Below are positions 1-11,108 of a stretch of 64,000 nucleotides of DNA, piece by piece; positions within the stretch are counted from its first letter, which is position 1, and the number at the start of each line of letters is the position of its first letter. The stretch is from Yamagishiella unicocca. Its lineage: Eukaryota; Chlorophyta; Chlorophyceae; Chlamydomonadales; Volvocaceae. The notes beneath the pieces are model-generated. The model worked only from the letters and a program-made list of their open reading frames with translations. It searched no databases and was not told the origin of the DNA. Made by a program: the position numbers and the translations under genes. The stretch is taken from positions 162,749 to 226,748 of the forward strand of contig BDSL01000136.1 of assembly GCA_003116995.1 (NCBI GenBank), written 5' to 3'.

Positions 1-1209
1 CGGGGCCTGGTCCTGGTTCAAGGCCGGTGGCTTTCGGCGGCGCCGGCCGCCAGTGCTCTCCGCCCTGGCCAGCCGCGGCAGCCACCGTCGCCGACGTGCA
101 GCCGACCTGCCCGTGCTGGCACCCATCGTCATCACCCGCATCCCCAACATTAGGGAGCCGCTGCTCCGGAGGGTCCTCCGGACTTACGTCGCCCGCGACT
201 GGATCGCCGTGGCAGGTGGGGACTGAAGCTTCCACTTCGGACGCGTCCGCACCCTCACAACGCGAGCGGCGCGGAGGTCCGTTTGGGAGCATGCCCTGCA
301 CCAGTTCTGCAGTATTTTCGGGCACACGGTGGCGCTCGCTGGAAGTGGGAATTGGGTCAGTCGCGATTTTATCCCCGGGGACAGGGGCCGCTGTGGTTGG
401 CTCTTGCGCGGTGGCCAACGCGCCGCTGGTGACCCCGTGCGAACAAGCGAGGAACGTGGAGGAGACGGACACCGTGGGTTGCGAGCAGCAGCGCTCTGCT
501 GCGTCAACGCCGGCGCCACGGGAGGTACACATTACCACTGCGCATTCGTCAGGTAAAGTATCGATGGGCCTCGAGCCGCATGCCTGCAAACCGAGTGCAG
601 CGTTTTGGTAAAGTCTGATAATGGTTATTATAGATGTTGACTTCCTCCACAGGTAAACCTCACCTGCTCGCCCGATGTCACAGCTGGCACAGCGGCTGGT
701 TCCACGCTTGCCAACAGGTCCACCGTTATCTTATACGTTCCCAATTTGTATGCCTTCCATCTTTCCGACATCTCTGCCTGCCGCAGTCCAAGCCGCTTAT
801 GCGACGCTTGGAATGCATTCCAGGTCAGCTTACTCCGGCCCTGTTCAGCATCGCTGCCAGAGACGGCAACGTCATGAGCCGCGCGCTTCTTGCGAGTCAT
901 GCTGTAACGTCACTCTGCTTTGGAGGATTAGCGGTCAGCAGGCGTGGAGCCTGAAAATGTGTGACGGAGCGTAGGTGCCGCACTCGCTTTATGCGCGGAT
1001 TGCATCGTGTTGGCACATCACATCGTGTACACATAAACGTACGTGGTTCACTGAGAGCCAGGTCGGGTCATTTACAACCCGCAAGGGCCGTCCGTGGGCG
1101 TTGCCAACTGACACCGACTTTGGATCCATGAGATCCGGTACATTTGACCGAATTCTTCAGGAGTGGAGCCGGTCAATGAGTGCGATAGCCTGGGCGAAAA
1201 TTTAGAGTA
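1..1209. other. No confident gene; unassigned sequence
   Basis: Open frames on both strands here (for example 27-611 on the plus strand) are rich in Ser/Pro/Ala/Thr and resemble no family I know. No splice-consistent exon chain, repeat or RNA gene was recognised. The segment ends at the left terminal inverted repeat of the element that starts at 1210. Confidence 0.4.
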
Positions 1210-2362
1210 TTAAGAGCCTATTTCCACTTGATTTTATTTAAGGAGTTTAAGAAATTTTAAGTCGGACTAAACTATCACAAAATCGTAGTGCATTTCCAGG
1301 TGTGGGATTGTAGATGTTATTTAAGGCGCCGACGCGCACGAGCATCTTCGGGACGTATAAACCGACTCGTTTCTTTACAAGCTTTATAGATTTGGGTACA
1401 GCAATCATTAAAGATGCCGAATGATACTAATCGCCGCCGCTTCCTGGCGGCGGTGGCTGCCACCCGGCCATGGCCACCCGTGTTCCCAAGAATGACCGGC
1501 TAGCCGGTCATGGCCGTGTTCCCCCCTTACGTCCCCACAGAATCCCTTAGTATGACGGTTAAGAACTCTTCAATGTGTCCGAACAACTCGCACGGGCGGG
1601 AACACGGCCGAAAAGGCTGGGAACACGGTCATGACACGCACCGTGTTCCCGCCAATAACCCCGTGTTCCCAACGATTTCCGGCCTAATATCATTCGCAGG
1701 ATGTCCGGTACCCCAGAATACGACGGATAAGAGCATTTCGATGTGTCCGGACAACTCGCAAGGGCGGGAACACGGCCTAAAAGGCTGGGAACTAACACGG
1801 TCATGACACGCCACATCAGCATCAGCATAGTCTGGCCCACGGTGACATCCGACAACTCCCTTAATAGTTCCAGCTCTTGGCTTGCTGGCTTGGCTGTCGC
1901 ATGCGCACAAGATTGGCTGAACCAGTCGCGCCTTGGCGTAGGGCTATGCCAGGGTTCCGCAGCATGATCGCCGGCGGGAATTGGAGGTGCACAATCCCTC
2001 CCGCTAATTTGCCTAAAGAGTGGTAAATATGTTGAAAGGAAGGATTTTAAAGTGCTCTGGTGAAAAGCAACTATGTGGGCTATGTCAGCTCTAAAGCCCC
2101 GCTCGCAAAAAAAAGTACTTGGCCGGGACCAAGTACTATAATTTTCCCTCCAGTTTCGAGGCGCTGATACTACCATTTTGTATGAAACGTTCATATGTCA
2201 AATTTACTTCTAAAACGCGGAACCGTGCTACGTGGAGTACGGGCCAGCCTTAACTATTTGGCGCTAAGTCGGCTAAACTGCCTCTAAGCCTTCTACGTTT
2301 CCACTTGAGCAGGATTTAGACCAAAATCGCGTTCTAAACCTTAAGTGGAAATAGGCTCTTAA
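1210..2362. mobile_element. Non-autonomous DNA transposon with 20-bp terminal inverted repeats
   Basis: The first 20 bases, TTAAGAGCCTATTTCCACTT (1210-1229), recur exactly as the reverse complement at 2343-2362, so the two form a perfect inverted pair 1.15 kb apart. The outer four bases of each end are TTAA, which is palindromic and could be either part of the repeat or a TTAA target duplication. TTAA duplication is typical of piggyBac-type elements, but the inner motif GAGCCTATTTCC is also reminiscent of PIF/Harbinger ends, so the superfamily is open. No transposase is seen. Two copies of a separate 170-bp dispersed repeat lie in the middle, and may be part of the element or nested in it. 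Confidence 0.75.
1545..1815 (+). repeat. 170-bp dispersed tandem repeat (GGGAACACGG family), copy 1
   Basis: Two units start at about 1571 and 1741 with the motif ATGTGTCCG, followed by GGGCGGGAACACGGCC and a GGTCATGACACGC box, with a spacing of 170 bp. GGGAACACGG occurs in both orientations, so each unit is partly self-complementary. The same unit occurs at 29.44-30.01 kb, again with a spacing of about 171 bp. No coding function is apparent. Confidence 0.75.
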
Positions 2363-3216
2363 CCTTTTAAATGTTCCTATCTGCATTGATGTCCTCGGCT
2401 TCTTAGCACACAGAACTACAGTCTCTGGACAGAATCCAGCAGCCATTGTTCTCTTACTTCAACAACTGACAGCGATTGCTGAGCCCATGTAACAGCATCT
2501 AAACGACCTGTTGGCCCACTAGGCCTTGACCGTGCAATTTCCACCCCACCACCTAAGCCCCTGGGTTCGTTGTTGTCCGTGGCTGCTCGCGGCTCATTTC
2601 TGCTCATTTCTACCACACGTACGGGGGTTTATATAAATATATATCGTCCGTGAGGGGGAAGGGGCCGTACTCCCCCCTGCCGTAATCAGCATGAACCTTC
2701 GAAGGTCAGTAAGAGTGTCAGAGAGCGCCCTAGCCCCCTTAAGTGGATGCATGTTGGCCCACCCGCTGGACCATCCCTCACCCGTTTACGTTCTGCAGCC
2801 GTTTGTTTTGCACTCGTCTGGTCCCGACCAGGCACGGTGCAGGGTGCACTCCGCCGGTCACGTGTACGGCCACATGCTTCCGCACACAGGCACGTGCGCC
2901 CCCGGTGTTTCGCACTTCCAGCACATGCACAGACGTTTGCGCCTTGCAGCGCAGCAATCCCTCCTTGTCCGTCAGCAGCCGCTGCAGTGCCTGGACAGAG
3001 CGATTCTCCATTTGCGCTGCAATTTCCTGCGTGGTAGAATACTCCTCCGGCAGGCCACCAGAATTGGCAGACGGATTGACTCATCGTCACTCCGTCCGCC
3101 TGCAACGACTATCTGGTCCCGCGATCTGAGAGGTTTGACGAAAATTGCTAGCCTTGAGCCATTGTGTGAGAGCGGCCAGGATCGCGTGCTGAAGTTGGCG
3201 GCCGTTCCAAGGATCG
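2363..3216. other. Unassigned stretch; no recognised gene
   Basis: Contains an AT-rich TATA-like run near 2630 and overlapping open frames on both strands between 2686 and 3224, none resembling a known family. The plus and minus frames overlap over the same GC-rich sequence, as expected for chance open frames. Nothing else was identified. Confidence 0.35.
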
Positions 3217-3400
3217 GTTGCTAATCCCAGTACGCCGGGGCGCGGTTTCCAATCCGCGGGTTGCTAATCCCAGTACGCCAGGGCGCGGTTTCCAATCCGC
3301 AGGTTGCTAATCCCAGTACGCTGGGCCGTTGTTTCCAATCCCCAGGTTGCTAATCCTAATACGCCACCGCGACCGACATCCAGGGGGGATGCCCACCAGT
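3217..3400 (-). repeat. Short array of the about 43-bp minisatellite, inverted relative to the 17.3-kb array
   Basis: Units with the core GGTTGCTAATCCCAGTACGC are repeated about four times. Read on the minus strand they match the GTATTGGGATTAGCAACCTG core of the much longer array at 17.3-17.9 kb. The array joins directly to a GCATCCCCCCTGGAT box that is also present at the start of the 17.3-kb array, showing that array and flank are one composite repeat. Confidence 0.8.
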
Positions 3401-3830
3401 GCCCACCCTCTGGAGAAACAGCCCAGACGGGCCGCATTTCTGCATGGCCGGCAGCGCAATAAAAGTCCCCAGTACACGAAACTAACAGCGGGGCCTGGGA
3501 AGCTGCGCGCAACAAGATCGCAAAAAAATGACCGGGAAACAGTAGCCGCGAACGGACGGGATTGCCGCCTGGCAGATGCAAAAAAAATGGATACCCCTAA
3601 CAGGCGTTTTTTAGAGCAGTGGGCCGAACGAGCGCAATTCACAGTGCCCTACACGGCAACACAAGAGGAATAGCAGCATGTCCATGGTACCACATTGGAT
3701 TGGCTACGAAAGTATGTTAGCAGACGGGGGCCGATGAAAGAGAACGCCAGCTGAGGAAACCACCTGAATGCGCTACGCGCCTCACGTACAGGCTGGGGAC
3801 CGGTATCAAAGGTACCTTACATACCTCGCA
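3401..3830 (-). repeat. Composite dispersed repeat segment S (minus strand copy)
   Basis: On the minus strand this segment runs from GGTACCATGGACATGCTGCT through GCATCTGCCAGGCGGCAATC to a CTGTTTCTCC box. The same order recurs, diverged, on the plus strand at 4560-4850, in part at 10,894-11,107, and in part on the minus strand at 18,480-18,680. At 4.85 and 11.11 kb the segment continues into LINE 5' sequence, whereas here it continues into the 43-bp minisatellite. It therefore belongs either to a composite element or to the LINE leader. No conserved reading frame was seen. Confidence 0.7.
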
Positions 3831-3833
3831 ACG

Positions 3834-4500
3834 CAAAGACGGGAACCGTCTTCTTCGTGAAGCAGATGATCGTGTATGTTATTTGTGGTTTAGTATCCGT
3901 GGATGGAAGGGCGTGTGGAGGATGGGATCGCGTGCTGTCCGGGCGTTGACGAGTGGCCTTGGCGTACCTGCTGGGTTGTCATTCTTGTGGGGAACCCGCG
4001 CGCTGTTGTGCATACCGTCAGGCTCGAACTTGTCATCTGGTCCTGGGGCCCCTAGTGCTGGCTTGACCTTTCCAGAGCAGTAGCATGCAGCGCCACCGGA
4101 AATGCCAGCATAGTAGTAATGCCAGCATTATACTACGCAAATCGTCGCCTATGGTTGGGGGGAGCTTCCCTGGGCCGCCAGCGCCGGCCCGGTGTCCCCT
4201 TGCCTGCGCCACTTCTGGAATTGACCCCTTGCTCGTGCAATGTTCGGTATGCCTGCCGGTCTATCTTGTCGGGGGCGAGCTGTCTTGGGCGCGGCGAGCG
4301 AGGTCCCCGTGCCTTTCGGTGCGTTTGTGGGCGTCTGCTCAGGTCTGCTGGTCTTGCTGTGGTCCCCCCGCTTGGGTTAGGCCCGGCTTGCCTATGTTAA
4401 GTCCAGGACATGGCCCCCCTTCTTGCTTGGGTAAACCGGGCTTGAGGTCACCTAAACATTTTTTGTTGCGTTGTGAGGTATCTTAGGTCCCCAGCCTGTA
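3834..4500 (+). repeat. Dispersed repeat R1, copy A
   Basis: Begins AAAGACGGGAACCGTCTTCT and ends near GTTGCGTTGTGAGGTATCTT. A close copy lies at 9330-9995 and an inverted one at 18.7-19.3 kb; a 3' fragment lies at 16.86-17.06 kb on the minus strand. The left end is a short palindrome (GACGGGAACCGTC). In all copies a frame ending in a Gly/Ser/Pro-rich stretch and an early stop is weakly conserved, so R1 could contain a captured exon, but no known domain is visible. Confidence 0.75.
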
Positions 4501-4559
4501 TCACGCGGTTTTCTCAGCTGGCGCTCTATCTCCTTCATCGGCCCCCGCCTGCTACCATA

Positions 4560-5519
4560 CTTTTATAGCCAACCCAATGTGGTACCATGGACATGCTGCT
4601 ATTCCTCTTGCGTTCTAGGGCACTGTGAGTTGCGCTGGCCCGGCCCACCTGCTCTTAAAAACGCCTGTTAGGGGATCCATTGTTTTGCATCTGCCAGACG
4701 GCAATCCCGTCCGTTCGCGGCTGCTGTTTTCCGGACATTTTGCGGTCTTTTTGCGCGCAGCTTCCCAGCCCCCGCTGTAAATTTTGTGTACTGGGGACTT
4801 TTATTGTGCTCCCGGCCAAGCGGAAATGCGGCACGTCTCAGCTGTTTCTCCGGCCACGCTTTTTCGGCATCGGCAGTATATTGTACGGCTCGGTGCTCGT
4901 ATTACACGGTCCCGGCCCTTTTCACATACGATCTCGGCTTTTTTCAAGCAGGGAATGGCATGACGAGCATCCTCCGCGCGGCTTCCCGACGCTCGCTTGT
5001 ATTTTTGCCTTTTAGGGTTCGCCATTCTGCATTCCATCATTTGGCCCTGCGCTCCGTGTGAGGTGCTCGTCCGACCCGTGTACATAGTGTTTATTCGGCA
5101 TCGGCGGTAGTTTCATACGGTCTCGGATGGGGCAAATCTCGCTACAATGGTATCGCTGCAGGCTTGGTATTTGGTGGCTCGTGTTCGGCACGCTTTCCCT
5201 ACTCGGCGCGGGTCTTTTTCCCGTGGCCTTTGTAGCGGCCTGGCCTTTTGGCCCTCCCGGTGTGCTCTCGCGCATCGCTGCAGGCTTGGTGTTGGTGGCT
5301 CGTGGTCGGCACGCTTTCCCTACTCGGCGAGGCTCTTTCGCACTTGTAGTCGTTTTCGGTTTCCCTGTCGGCCTCGGTCCGGCTGCCTTTTCCCGACCAG
5401 TGAGGAGTGGTTTTGACTTCGTCCGGTGATCTGTGTTGTGGCCTGGCCCCTTGGGCCCGCCTGGTTGCGCTTCCGCGCTTGAGCCGCTCTGGCTCCCCTG
5501 TAACACTCGCATTCTGCTT
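4560..5519 (+). mobile_element. ORF-less LINE derivative (LINE 5' leader joined to a LINE 3' tail)
   Basis: From about 4850 the sequence matches the 5' leader of the full-length LINE at 10.9-11.4 kb, up to its start codon (ATGG at 5147). It then switches straight to a LINE-type 3' untranslated region that ends in the family tail GTAACACTCGCATTCTGCTT (5500-5519). Both reading frames are absent. The tail differs from the other LINEs (GCCGCTCTGGCTCCCCTG instead of GCCGTTCTGGCTCCCTTG), marking a distinct subfamily; a tail of this same subfamily is inserted at 56.04-56.11 kb. The 3' region contains an internal duplication (about 5160-5215 and 5283-5335). Head-plus-tail derivatives of this sort are typically mobilised in trans by the full LINE; that role is inferred. 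Confidence 0.65.
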
Positions 5520-8500
5520 GCGGGGGCGGTGGCGGCGGCCCCCACCGCCCCCGCCCACCTCCTCGACTGGTGGCCGGGCTTCAAACGGGCCCTCCGTGTC
5601 TCTGCAGCCCGCCTCAACCTCACCGCCCGCGCCAGGCGGACATGTGCGGTTGGGGTTGAAGCGGCCGCCGGGGCGGCTGCTGAGGCCGCCCTGGCCGCGG
5701 TTGAGGCGGGACAGCCGGCGGCCCTCCCCGCCGCAGTCGTGGCCCGCTCCGCCGAAGCGGCCGCCGCCCAACGTGCCACCGCTGGTGTCGCCCGCCGGAC
5801 CCGCCACACGTGGCTTCGCACCGGTGAACGGCCCTCCCCCACCATCACCCGCCACCTCCGCCCGCCCGCGGCCTGTCGCACCATCCCCGCCCTCCAGCGC
5901 CCGGACGGCTCCGTCAGCGCCGACCCACAGGAGCTCCCCTCCATCGTTGCGGCCTTCTGGCAGCGCATCTGCACGGCCCCTGCGGGCGACCCGCGGGCCC
6001 GCCAACGGGTCCTGCAGGCCCTCCGTGCGCTGGGACGCCGCTGCCCACCCGCCGCAGTGGACGCCCTGGGCGCCCCCGTCGTTACCCCGGCGGAGGTGCT
6101 GGCTGCGATCCACACCGCCCCCCCCGGCCGGTCCCCGGGTGCAGACAGCCTCCCCACCGAGATATACCAACACTACGCCCCGACCCTTGCCCCCGTCCTC
6201 GCCGCCGTCTTCACTGCCTTTGCCGCCACCGACCGTGCACCCGCCGGCTTCCTGGACGGGGTCATCACCTCCTTCTTCAAGGACCAGGACCCCACCCTCC
6301 CCGCCAACTACCGCCCCATCACCCTCTTGGACACCGACTACCGGACCCTGGCCCGGGTCCTGGCCCGCCGCCTTCTCCCCGTCCTCGGGGATACGATCGA
6401 CCCAGTGCAGACGGCCTTCCTGCAGCACCGGCGCATCTCGGACTCCGTCCTGCTCCTCCAACTCCTCCCCGCCCTCCTCCGCGCGGAGTCTCGCTCCTGT
6501 GCGGTGGTGTTCCTGGACTTCCAGAAGGCCTATGACACGGTGGACCGCGCCTTCCTCCTGGAATGCCTGGATGCCTTGGGTGTGGGCCCTGGCTGCCTTG
6601 CCTGGGTGCGCCGCCTGCTGCAGGGCACCCGCTCTGCCGCCCTCGTCAACGGCCACCTGTCAGGTTGGGTGCCCATCACTGCCGGCGTTCGACAGGGGTG
6701 CCCGGCTGCGCCCCTCCTCTACCTCGCTCCCGGTCAGGCCCTCCTCTCCTGGCTGCAGCACGAAGCCATCGGCATCTCCCTCGCCGATCTCCGCCTCACC
6801 GCCTCCCAGTACGCGGATGACTGCACCCCCCTCCTCCGGGATGCTGCGGATGTCCCCCGCTTCCTGGCGGCCATGGACACCTTCCACGCCGCGTCGGGCC
6901 AGCAGCTCAACCTCCGCAAAGTGAAGCTCCTGCCCCTGCCCGGTGGCCCCCGAGCCATCCCTGCCGCCGCCCCGCCCCCCGCCTGCCCCACGGCCTCCAG
7001 TGCCCCTCCCCTCCCCCCCACCCCGGTGGCCACTGCCGCCCCCCTGGCCGCCCCCGACGCCGGCCTGGCGCCCCGCCTCGCTGTCGTCCCCTCCGCCTCC
7101 ACCCTCGGCATCACCTTCACCGCGGGCGCCCCTGGACCGTACCCTGTGGACCTCGACCGGGTCTACAGCCGTCTGCAGCGTGCTACCACCCTGCCCCTCT
7201 CTGCCTTCGGCCGCGCCTTCGCCGCCTCGGGCTATGCCCTCAGCCGTGTCCTCTACCACATGGAGTTCGTCGGCCTCCCCCCCCTGGCCTGCGGGCGGCC
7301 CTTCAGGCCACCACCGCCGCCTTCGTCGACCGCCGCTGCACCCCCGCCGCGCATCAGGCCCGCACCAACCGTGTACCTGCCGGAGCCGGCCTGCTCTACC
7401 TCGCCCTGCCCCCCTCCGCTGGCGGCTTCGGCCTCCTCCCTCTCGAAGCCCACGTACGGGCTCGCCACGCCGTCCTGGCCGTGCGAGGCCTGGCCGGCGC
7501 GTGTGGCCTCCTGCCGTCTGCCCCCCAGTGGCCCCAGCTCCTCCTCGCCCTCCTGCGCCACGGCCACCCCGCGGCCCACCCCCTGTGCCTCCTGCCCCTC
7601 CACGGCGACGCCCGCACCACCGCCGCCCCGCTGGTGCTCGGCCGGCCCCTCCCACGGGGCTCCCCGGCCCTCGCCCAGCTGATTACGGCGCTCGCCCACC
7701 TCCCGCCCATCACCATCCTGGACCCCACACTGGCCGCCCCGGGACCCTGGTGCTTCTCGGCGCCCCTCTGGGGCAACCCCCTCCTGGTCGATGCCACCGG
7801 CCGGGGCCTGGAGACCGACTTCCCCGACCTCGCCCAGCTGCGTGGGCTTGATACGGTGGGTGTCGCCGTCCAGTGCTACAATGCCCTGGGCCGGGTCCGG
7901 ACGGCCCTCGCTGTCGCCACTGCCGGGGGGCCCCCCGCCATACGCTGTACCGAGTACCTGCGGCTCGACGTCCTCCGCGACGTCCTCCGCCTCTCCCCCG
8001 CCCACCCCGTCCCGGCCTCCATGCGGGATGGGGCCACGGGCCTGGCCCGCGTCGACGCCCTCGTTGGCCGCCTTCCCGCCACCTGGGCCATCGCGGCCCT
8101 CCTCGTTCTGGCGGCCCCGGGGGGTGCGGCTGCCGCCCCCCCCGCTGCGGACGCCTGGGGCCGCCTGGCCCGCTGTGTCGGCTGGCGGGTGGGCCCCGCG
8201 GCCATTCCCCTTGTCTCCCTCACCGTCAAGTCGGCTACCATCCTGCAGCTCGGCCCAGCCTTCGCTGCTCTGGCGGCTAAGCATACGGCCTTCCTTCAGG
8301 AGGCCTGGGAGGCTCCCCTTCCCCCGGCAGCCCTGGCCTCCACCCTCCGGGAATTTCAGGCCACTCTGGTGCGCCTCTGGCGTCTTCGCTGGGACAACAC
8401 GCACAAGGAGCCCCTCTGGCGGCTCGCCATGAACGGGTTCCATGGCTTCCCCATGCACGCGGCCCTCCTGGCGCGGGGGTCGCCCACGACCCCCTGCCCG

Positions 8501-9329
8501 TGCGGAGCGTCCATGGCCACGGGCCGCAGGCGCCACCACTTCTGGGAGTGTGTGGTGGCCTTGTCATTGCGTGATGAGCTTGTGGAGGCGATGGGGGGCG
8601 CGGTTGTCCTGCTCCCGCAGCATTTGTGGCTGGGTCGGCCCCCGTTGGGGGTGCACCCGCTTGTTTGGGATGTGGTGTGCTTGGCGGCCGTCGCGGCGTT
8701 GGGTTTGGGGCTCCGCCTCCTGTTTCGGGTGCAGGCTGGGGCCCCCGGGGGGCGCATGCCGGTGGTGCGGGTGTGCGCCGCGGTGACGGCCGACTTCTGG
8801 GCCCGCCTCAGTGCGTTTGCCGAGCTGGGGCTGGCCCCCCGCGGGTGGGGGGCCATCCCGTCCGATCACCCCTTCCTCGCCGCCTCGCCCGCGGGGGAGG
8901 TGGTCTTCCCGGGCCGCCCGGGTGCCGAGGAGTGACCCGACGGCTGACTCGGGGGCGATTTTCTGGGCCTTAGGCCCCCGCTCTGCTGTCTTTTGTGGGT
9001 GCTTTTGGGTTCTGGGGCTTGGGGCCCCCGTTTTGCCGGGACGCGTTCCTCGCGTCTCGCTGCTGGCTTGGTGCAGGTGGTTCGTGTTGTCTGGACGCGC
9101 TTGTTCTCCTCCCCGTGCTTTGAGTTGTGCGTGCTGCCTTCTCCGTGTCCTCGTGTTTGGCTGCCTTCGGCTTTTGCCCCTTCCCGGCCGGTGAGGGCGG
9201 GCTCTTTTGCCCAGTGACCCGTGTCGTGGTCTGGCCCATCGGGCCCGCCTGGTTGCGCTTCCGCGCTTGAGCCGTTCTGGCTCCCTTGTAATACTCGCAT
9301 TCTGCTTGTAATACTCGCATTCTGCTTAA
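5520..9329 (+). mobile_element. 5'-truncated L1-type LINE (LINE-A)
   Basis: Starts inside ORF2, just before the reverse transcriptase region, immediately after the tail of the ORF-less derivative, and runs through the 3' untranslated region to a duplicated 20-bp tail unit (GTAATACTCGCATTCTGCTT twice, 9290-9329). Apart from scattered single-base differences it matches the LINE at 12.89-16.67 kb base for base. The truncation at its 5' end is the usual outcome of incomplete target-primed reverse transcription. Downstream it abuts repeat R1 copy B. Confidence 0.9.
5526..8935 (+). pseudogene. LINE ORF2 fragment: reverse transcriptase and C-terminal zinc-finger region, one frameshift
   Basis: Encodes the linker, reverse transcriptase and C-terminal part of a LINE ORF2 protein; the endonuclease is missing. 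Visible RT motifs are LDFQKAYDTVDR (palm domain A with the first catalytic Asp), GVRQGCPAAPLLY and SQYADDC (catalytic YADD box, near 6810). The frame breaks at a run of eight C at 7277-7284; LINE-B has nine C there and reads through. Downstream the frame resumes and reaches a TGA at 8933-8935, passing a Cys/His motif (CPCG, then RHHFWEC) typical of the zinc knuckle at LINE ORF2 C-termini. It cannot make a full protein as it stands, unless the C-run difference is a sequencing error. Confidence 0.9.
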
Positions 9330-9995
9330 AGACGGGAACCGTCTTCTTCGTGAAGCAGATGATCGTGTATTTATTTTCGGTTTAGTATGCGTGGATGGAA
9401 GGGCGTGTGGAGGGTGTGGAGGATGGGTTCGCGCGCTGTCCGGGACTTGACGACTGGCCTTGACGTACCTGCTGGGTTGTGATTCTTGTGCGTGGGGAAC
9501 CCGCGCGCTGTTGTGCATACCGGTAGGCTCCATCTGGTCCTGGGGCTCTGGTGCTGGCTTGACCTTTCCAGAGCAGTAGCATGCAGCGCCACCGGAAATG
9601 CCAACATAGTAGTAACGCCAGCATTATACTACGCAATTCGTCGCCTATGGTTGGGGGGAGCTTTCTTGGGCTGCCAGCGCCGGCCCGGTGTCCCCTCGCC
9701 TGCACCACTTCTGGAATTGCCCCCTTGCTCGTGCAATGTTCGGTATGCCTGCCGGTCTATTTTGTCGGGGGCGACCTGTGTTGGGCGCGGCGAGCGAGGT
9801 CCCTGTGTCTTTCGGTGCCTTACTTTCGGGGCATCTGCTCAGGTCTGCTGGTCTTGCTGTGGTCCCCCTGCTTGGGTTAGGCCCGGCTTGCCTCTCTTAA
9901 GTTCAGGACATGGCCCCCCTTCTTGTCCTGGGTAAACCGGGCTTGAGGTGACCTAAACATTTCATTTGTTGCGTTGTGAGGTATCTTAGGTCCCC
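9330..9995 (+). repeat. Dispersed repeat R1, copy B
   Basis: Same start (AAAGACGGGAACCGTCTTCT) and same end box as copy A at 3834, in the same orientation, with several short indels. It is joined directly to the duplicated LINE-A tail on the left and to the CTGAAC-type tandem array on the right. Confidence 0.75.
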
Positions 9996-9999
9996 AGTC

Positions 10000-10640
10000 C
10001 GGGTGGCTGGGCGGCGCTAAAGGCCGCCCCCCCGCCCCCCCCCTTAGCGCCGCCCAGCCACCCGGATTGACTGAACTGATTGAATGAACGAGCGTGCGGC
10101 CACCCCCGCCCCTTAGCGCCGCCCAGCCACCCGGACTGACTGAACTGATTGAATGAACGAGCGCGCGGCCGCCCCCCCGCCCGCCCCTTAGCGCCGCCCA
10201 GCCACCCGGACTGACTGAACTGATTGAATGAACGAGCGCGCAGCGACAGGTAAGGGGGGCAGCCCCCTGAGTGAACTGATTGAACTGAACGCGTGTGCAG
10301 CGACAGGTAAGGGGGGCAGCCCCCTGACTGAACTGATTGAACTGAACGTGAGTGCGGCAACAGGTAAGGGGGGGCGGCCCCTGACTGAACTGATTGAACT
10401 GAACTCGCGTGCAGCGACAGGTAAGGGGGGCAGCCCCCTGACTGAACTGATTGAACTGAACGCGCGTGCAGCGACAGGTAAGGGGGGCAGCCCCCTGACT
10501 GAACTGATTGAACTGAACGCGCGTGCAGCGACAGGTAAGGGGGGCAGCCCCTGACTGAAATGATTGAACTGAACGTGCGTGCGGCGACAGGTAGGGGGGG
10601 CAGCCCCTGACTGAACTGATTCCTACTGATTGAACTGAAC
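10000..10640 (+). repeat. Tandem minisatellite of 57- to 72-bp units rich in TGAACTGATTGAAC
   Basis: About ten units. The first three (about 72 bp) carry GCCGCCCAGCCACCCGGA and ACTGACTGAACTGATTGAAT; the later ones (about 57 bp) carry GCAGCGACAGGTAAGGGGGG and CTGACTGAACTGATTGAACT. A pentamer TGAAC/TGATT pattern runs through all of them. Because the later unit is a multiple of three, it gives a long repetitive open frame in both directions; I regard that as a by-product and not a gene. The array lies just upstream of the LINE-B leader. Confidence 0.9.
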
Positions 10641-10893
10641 CGTTCAGGCAACGTCCGGGCCTTGTTCAAGACTGAATCCCGGTAGGCATTGAATACACTG
10701 ATTGAATGAAACGCAGGCCAGGTTCCAGTTCAGTATCTTCGGGCCGGAATAGGTGCCGTTCAGGCTTGATTTGATATTGAACCTCCGACCCTGAATTTCA
10801 ATTGTATCAAGTCCAGGACTGAACGTTCAGAAACTGAAAACCTTGAATTTCCGTGCAATCCCTGAAAATCAAGGCGTTCGTTGTCTTTTCGTG
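10641..10893. other. Diverged TGAAC-rich flank, no gene
   Basis: The sequence continues the CTGAACxxTTCAG flavour of the preceding array in degenerate form (many CTGAA and TTCAG words) and then runs into the LINE-B leader. No open frame or RNA gene was recognised. Confidence 0.4.
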
Positions 10894-11108
10894 CACCTGC
10901 TCTCGAAAACGCCCGTTAGAGGGATCCTCTCATAAGCATCTGCCAGGTGGCAATCCTGTCCGTTCGCGGCTGCTATTTCCCGGTCCATTATTTGCGATCT
11001 TTATGCGCGCAGCTTCCCAGCCCCCGCTGTAAATTTTATTCGGGACTCGGGACTTTTATTGTGCTCCCGGCCAAGCGGAAATGCGGCACGTCTCAGCTGT
11101 TTCTCCGG

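Noticed and set aside
5199..8539. Long minus-strand Gly/Arg-rich frames opposite LINE-A ORF2 (and at 12.6-15.9 kb opposite LINE-B)
   Set aside because: Shadows of the GC3-rich sense frame; no domain, and they break wherever the sense frame does not.
10000..10669. 227-residue minus-strand and 108-residue plus-strand repeat proteins in the TGAAC array
   Set aside because: The unit length is a multiple of three, so both strands are open over a simple tandem array; no flanking non-repeat coding sequence.
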